Positions 63,833-64,000 of a DNA stretch of 64,000 nt are shown here, one piece after another. The DNA comes from Protula sp. h YS-2021 (taxonomy: Eukaryota; Annelida; Polychaeta; Sabellida; Serpulidae), in the NCBI GenBank assembly GCA_949752745.1, contig OX457027.1, positions 17,688,603 to 17,752,602 on the forward strand. The letters are read 5' to 3'. The position numbers and the translations under genes are program-made. The notes under the pieces were generated by a model that was not told where the DNA came from, made no database searches, and saw only the letters and a program-made list of their open reading frames with translations. The first letter of the stretch is position 1. Every line of letters starts with the position of its first letter.

Positions 63833-64000
63833 CTTAAAATAACAAGTCTTTTGTTATGTGAGTATTTGTTAATTGGTTGTTCCATTATGAGAGCGAGCTG
63901 GAAAGGATAAACGTTTTTGTTGTAAAAAGCGCCAAACAAATGACGTCCATGCCGGAAGAATAGATCATGCAAGCAAAAGTCATGGCCAAGTAATAGCAAA

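Overview
The window is animal nuclear DNA. Host genes are split by GT-AG introns, and satellites, minisatellites and small DNA transposons are abundant. Two host genes are recognisable: a Bicaudal-D dynein adaptor, and a choice-of-anchor-I / MSP130-type cell-surface glycoprotein. MSP130 genes are known mainly from biomineralising marine invertebrates, so a mollusc, brachiopod, echinoderm or similar animal is likely. I cannot name the species.

The main object is a complete Polinton/Maverick (virus-like) element at 2309-22432, 20,124 bp. It starts AG and ends CT, has terminal inverted repeats (TIRs) of at least 392/403 bp that look identical apart from one 11-bp repeat unit, and is flanked by a perfect 6-bp target duplication (GACACG). 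It sits inside a host satellite whose units read like ATGGACACGCATGGTAACC. Rightward genes: an acidic protein with a CARD-like segment, a zinc protein, two small proteins, chromodomain integrase, packaging ATPase, small virion-type proteins, minor capsid, core protein, major capsid and adenain-like protease. Leftward genes: four small proteins (one PC4-like), a 1,351-residue protein-primed DNA polymerase B and a Cys-rich protein. Each end carries one outward-pointing gene: a repeat/zinc-finger protein on the left and a RING protein on the right. Two genes are damaged: the major capsid gene has a frameshift and one conserved small gene has an in-frame stop.

Three Polinton genes (both outermost ones and the Cys-rich one) are followed 24-63 nt after their stop codons by stem-loops. 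Two of these match the histone-mRNA 3' stem-loop (6-bp stem, TTTA loop) and the third is a longer variant; all share a downstream GAAAT-A-rich block. The central genes use ordinary AATAAA signals. The element also encodes a set of small proteins with a repeated beta-strand/W cassette that resembles PC4-type single-stranded DNA-binding proteins.

Host region: 1-2308 is repeats. The last three exons of a single-pass membrane protein lie at 24280-26269 (+). From 26.4 to 38 kb there are only minisatellites and unannotated DNA. Bicaudal-D occupies 49827-38015 (-) in six coding exons, with a TA-flanked transposon and two hAT-like elements in its introns. A tandem duplication (about 48380-55423 and 55424-62500) copied the first Bicaudal-D exon and part of the MSP130-like gene. 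Each gene keeps its intact exon in one copy, while the other copy has decayed. The MSP130-like gene runs 63832-58907 (-) and continues beyond the window on its 5' side.
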